Source: Thiohalomonas sp963783235 (GTDB lineage Bacteria; Pseudomonadota; Gammaproteobacteria; Thiohalomonadales; Thiohalomonadaceae). From it: a DNA stretch of 64,000 bases. Below the pieces are notes generated by a model. That model was not told where the DNA came from. It made no database searches and saw only the letters and a list, made by a program, of their open reading frames with translations. This document shows, in pieces, positions 63,106 to 64,000 of the stretch. Within the stretch, counting starts at the first letter, position 1, and the number at the start of each line of letters is the position of its first letter. The stretch covers positions 1,736,001 to 1,800,000 of the forward strand of contig CAWAMN010000001.1 of assembly GCA_963783235.1 (NCBI GenBank), written 5' to 3'. Made by a program: the position numbers and the translations under genes.

Positions 63106-63698
63106 TGGGCGGTGGTTTGGCCGTCTTCGCTGGCGGGCGGTTCGGGTGCTATCGCCTCGCCGGTGGGAACAGGGGCATCGGCCTCCTCGACGGACTCCGG
63201 GACCGCCCCCTGCCGAACCGTCACCTGCACCCGGCGCAGCATCTGGCGAATAGCCAGCTGTTGCATCTCTGCACGGATAGCGTTCTCCTCCTGCTCACTA
63301 CTCAGCACGTTGTCCGGGTCGTACTCATAATCGCGCGTCATGCTGATGGACTGCTCAGGGACGAGAATCGCCCCCTCGGGTCCACGCAAGCTGTAGGTCA
63401 GCTTGTAGTAAAGCTCATACTCCCTGGCCTTACCGGCGGACCCCACGGACAGTACCCGGCGGTCGGAGTCCTCTCCCATGATGATGAGACGAGAGGCCGC
63501 CGGCGTCGCTTCCGGCACCACTTCCGCGCCGGCCGACTGGAGTACGTCGCGGATCTCATTGCGGAGCTCGGTCCCACCGCCCTGAATGGTGGTGACCTGC
63601 ATGGCTTCGGGTAGAACGACCGCGCCACGCAGGCGGAAGCCGCAGGCGCTGAGGAGGAGGATGGAGGCAAGGATTAGGATGAGGGTTGGGTTGAACAC
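63102..63698 (-). CDS. lptE: LptE, LPS-assembly lipoprotein
   Basis: 198 residues from a GTG at 63698 that places the lipoprotein signal (FNPTLILILASILLLSAC, lipobox LSAC) at the N-terminus. The mature domain has GFRLRGAVVLPEAMQVTTIQ and YELYYKLTYSLRGPEGAILV, the LptE pattern. It plugs the LptD barrel at the outer membrane. The G-rich sequence just upstream, which would serve as ribosome site, is part of a dispersed repeat; a longer frame to 63869 is repeat-encoded. The C-terminal 30 residues are acidic and Pro-rich. Confidence 0.92.
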   Translation of the reverse strand: MFNPTLILILASILLLSACGFRLRGAVVLPEAMQVTTIQGGGTELRNEIRDVLQSAGAEVVPEATPAASRLIIMGEDSDRRVLSVGSAGKAREYELYYKLTYSLRGPEGAILVPEQSISMTRDYEYDPDNVLSSEQEENAIRAEMQQLAIRQMLRRVQVTVRQGAVPESVEEADAPVPTGEAIAPEPPASEDGQTTAQ

Positions 63699-63865
63699 CC
63701 CCTCCCTAACCCTCCCCCAAAGGGGGAGGGAAGGGTTTCCTTGCCTCCGGAGGGGGAGCGGATAGTTTCGTTCCGCGTGCCCCTCCGGGCGAAGAAGTCT
63801 TCCCTCGCCACTCGCCACTCGCCACTCGCCACTCAGGTCGCCACTCGCAACTCGCAACTCGCCCC
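63697..63865. repeat. Mixed repeat block between leuS and lptE
   Basis: CCCTCCCTAACCCTCCCCCA and AGGGGGAGGGAAGGGTTTCC (63700-63740) form a palindromic 'PHPNPLP'-class repeat. At 63802-63860 are four CCACTCG-type heptamers followed by CGCAACT units, relatives of the heptamer element at 34.9 and 36.9 kb. Confidence 0.75.
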
Positions 63866-64000
63866 TCATTTCGCCACCACGTTCACCAGCCTTCCGGGGA
63901 CGACGATCACTTTCTTGACGTCCTTGCCATCGATGAAGCGCTGGACATTTTCATCACCGAGGGCAGTGGCTTCCACGGCCTCCTTATCGGCATCGGCGGG
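63866..64000 (-). CDS. leuS: Leucyl-tRNA synthetase, C-terminal end (cut by window edge)
   Basis: The last 44 codons, reading ADKEAVEATALGDENVQRFI, then DGKDVKKVIVVPGRLVNVVA and K before TGA at 63868-63866. This is the universal LeuS C-terminal ending (KVIVVPGRLVNIVV-like). leuS upstream of lptE-holA is the standard gammaproteobacterial order. Confidence 0.95.
   Translation of the reverse strand, partial: PADADKEAVEATALGDENVQRFIDGKDVKKVIVVPGRLVNVVAK

Overview
The window looks like a chromosomal segment of a GC-rich gammaproteobacterium. Gene content and order (mla/lpt/rpoN/hpf/ptsN/rapZ; yhdE-rng-yhdP; leuS-lptE-holA-nadD-rsfS-rlmH) are those of Gammaproteobacteria. HPr kinase beside rapZ and a nitrogen-type PTS, together with a full B12 block, fit the Chromatiales/Ectothiorhodospiraceae-like branch better than enterics. 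That placement is inference; no rRNA or other marker settles it.

Layout. 1-4 kb: mlaFED and the start of mlaC on the minus strand, and a frameshifted mlaA on the plus strand (outer-membrane lipid asymmetry). 4-13 kb: yrbG, a small HMA metal-binding protein, kdsD, kdsC, lptC, lptA, lptB, rpoN, hpf, ptsN, hprK, rapZ (LPS core sugar and transport, sigma-54, ribosome hibernation). 13-18 kb: EIIA-Man-like protein, HPr and Enzyme I, then mgtE and darP; no PTS permease is present, so this is a regulatory phosphorelay. 18.6-27 kb (minus): a nitrilase-like hydrolase, yhdP, rng, maf and argE. 28-31 kb (plus): argA, dam and an ankyrin lipoprotein. 31.0-31.2 kb: an untranslated stretch with a near-consensus sigma-54 promoter, a C-rich hairpin and an intrinsic terminator, read here as a candidate small RNA. 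31-35 kb: ptsP, rppH and a HAD phosphatase. 35-48 kb: a cobalamin block (btuCD, B12 riboswitch, btuB, btuF, tonB-like, two corrinoid adenosyltransferases, a decayed bluB, cbiB, cobD, second btuF, cbiP, cobT). 48-55.6 kb: a Rossmann-fold protein, a second CbiB-like protein, ycgN and two cyclic-di-GMP enzymes. 55.7-64 kb (minus): the leuS-lptE-holA-proA-fimV-like-nadD-rsfS-rlmH series.

The intergenic DNA is unusually rich in dispersed repeats. There are three different REP/BIME-type arrays (27.3-27.8, 56.2-57.2 and 60.9-62.1 kb). A heptamer-core-heptamer element occurs as two direct copies flanking btuCD, with relatives elsewhere. A 'PHPNPLP'-type repeat is translated into the ends of several proteins. 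A 350 bp tandem duplication includes the end of ptsI. No transposase, CRISPR, rRNA or tRNA was seen.

At least eight single-base-type frameshifts break otherwise well-conserved genes (mlaA, HPr, yhdP, ankyrin lipoprotein, btuD, a Rossmann protein, and rlmH twice). This points to indel errors in the assembly more than to mass pseudogenisation. The bluB lesions are larger deletions and look like real decay.
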